A stretch of 64,000 nt of DNA from Turicimonas muris (GTDB lineage Bacteria; Pseudomonadota; Gammaproteobacteria; Burkholderiales; Burkholderiaceae_F): the NCBI RefSeq assembly GCF_002221595.1, contig NZ_NHMP01000002.1, positions 1 through 64,000 of the forward strand, written 5' to 3'. A program made the position numbers and the translations under genes. Of the stretch, positions 63,928-64,000 are shown piece by piece; position 1 is the first letter of the stretch; every line of letters begins with the position of its first letter. Under the pieces are notes generated by a model, which saw only the letters and a program-made list of their open reading frames with translations, was not told the DNA's origin and did no database searches.

Positions 63928-64000
63928 TCCCATTCAGAACATTTTTTCCTATTAGACTTATTGCAATAGGTAATATAACGAATTGAAATTCATTGTTACA

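Overview
The window looks like a chromosomal segment of an anaerobic or microaerophilic gut betaproteobacterium of the Burkholderiales, most likely family Sutterellaceae (Parasutterella/Turicimonas/Sutterella-like). I base this on the gene order tRNA-Tyr, Gly, Thr, tuf, tRNA-Trp, secE; on the argS, SPOR protein, dsbA, SDR block typical of Burkholderiales; on the porin family; and on the number of anaerobic respiratory genes (Nar nitrate reductase, flavocytochrome-like reductase, tetraheme cytochrome c, TtrS-like sensor). The family assignment is inference.

Positions 246-19023 (all minus strand) hold the information-processing core. In transcription order they are two tRNA-Tyr, tRNA-Gly, tRNA-Thr, tuf, tRNA-Trp, secE, nusG, rplK, rplA, an L10-type leader, rplJ, rplL, an attenuator region, rpoB, rpoC, a terminator, a promoter, rpsL, rpsG, fusA, a second tuf and rpsJ. 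A terminator follows rpsJ, and a plus-strand gene end meets it where rplC would be expected. The two tuf copies look identical except for nine synonymous sites at the 5' end.

Positions 19057-26828 carry two small membrane protein genes, folE2, argS, a SPOR protein, dsbA, an SDR and a metC-like gene. Positions 26112-34375 form a nitrate respiration island: narK-narG-narH-narI on the minus strand, with the chaperone gene narJ moved out of the operon and divergent from narK. An sstT-like Ser/Thr transporter gene follows.

Positions 36072-41369 hold the best candidate for an undescribed system. It encodes a tandem AAA+ ATPase, a small MerR-type regulator with a palindrome over its own promoter, and a soluble VIT-VWA protein whose start overlaps the MerR gene. 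Their joint function is unknown to me. A TetA-like MFS gene, an L-2-hydroxyisocaproate-dehydrogenase-like gene and a DUF3455-like lipoprotein gene follow.

Positions 44773-55029 look like an uptake and hydrolysis regulon. It has an OFA-type MFS transporter, a GntR/UTRA regulator, a DcuC-like transporter, an AbgA-like M20 amidohydrolase, a porin and a soluble CapA-like protein. Three similar GTCAT-N4-ATGAC sites lie in front of the gntR/MFS pair, the amidohydrolase and the porin. The amidohydrolase gene is split by an IS1634-family element flanked by a roughly 101-bp target duplication.

Positions 55204-62510 hold an exported alpha/beta hydrolase with a divergent LysR regulator, a tetraheme cytochrome c beside a frameshifted flavoprotein remnant, a TtrSR-like two-component system, and a divergent FMN/FAD flavoprotein reductase. 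The window closes with a DUF1801-like protein carrying a basic tail and a small single-pass membrane protein.
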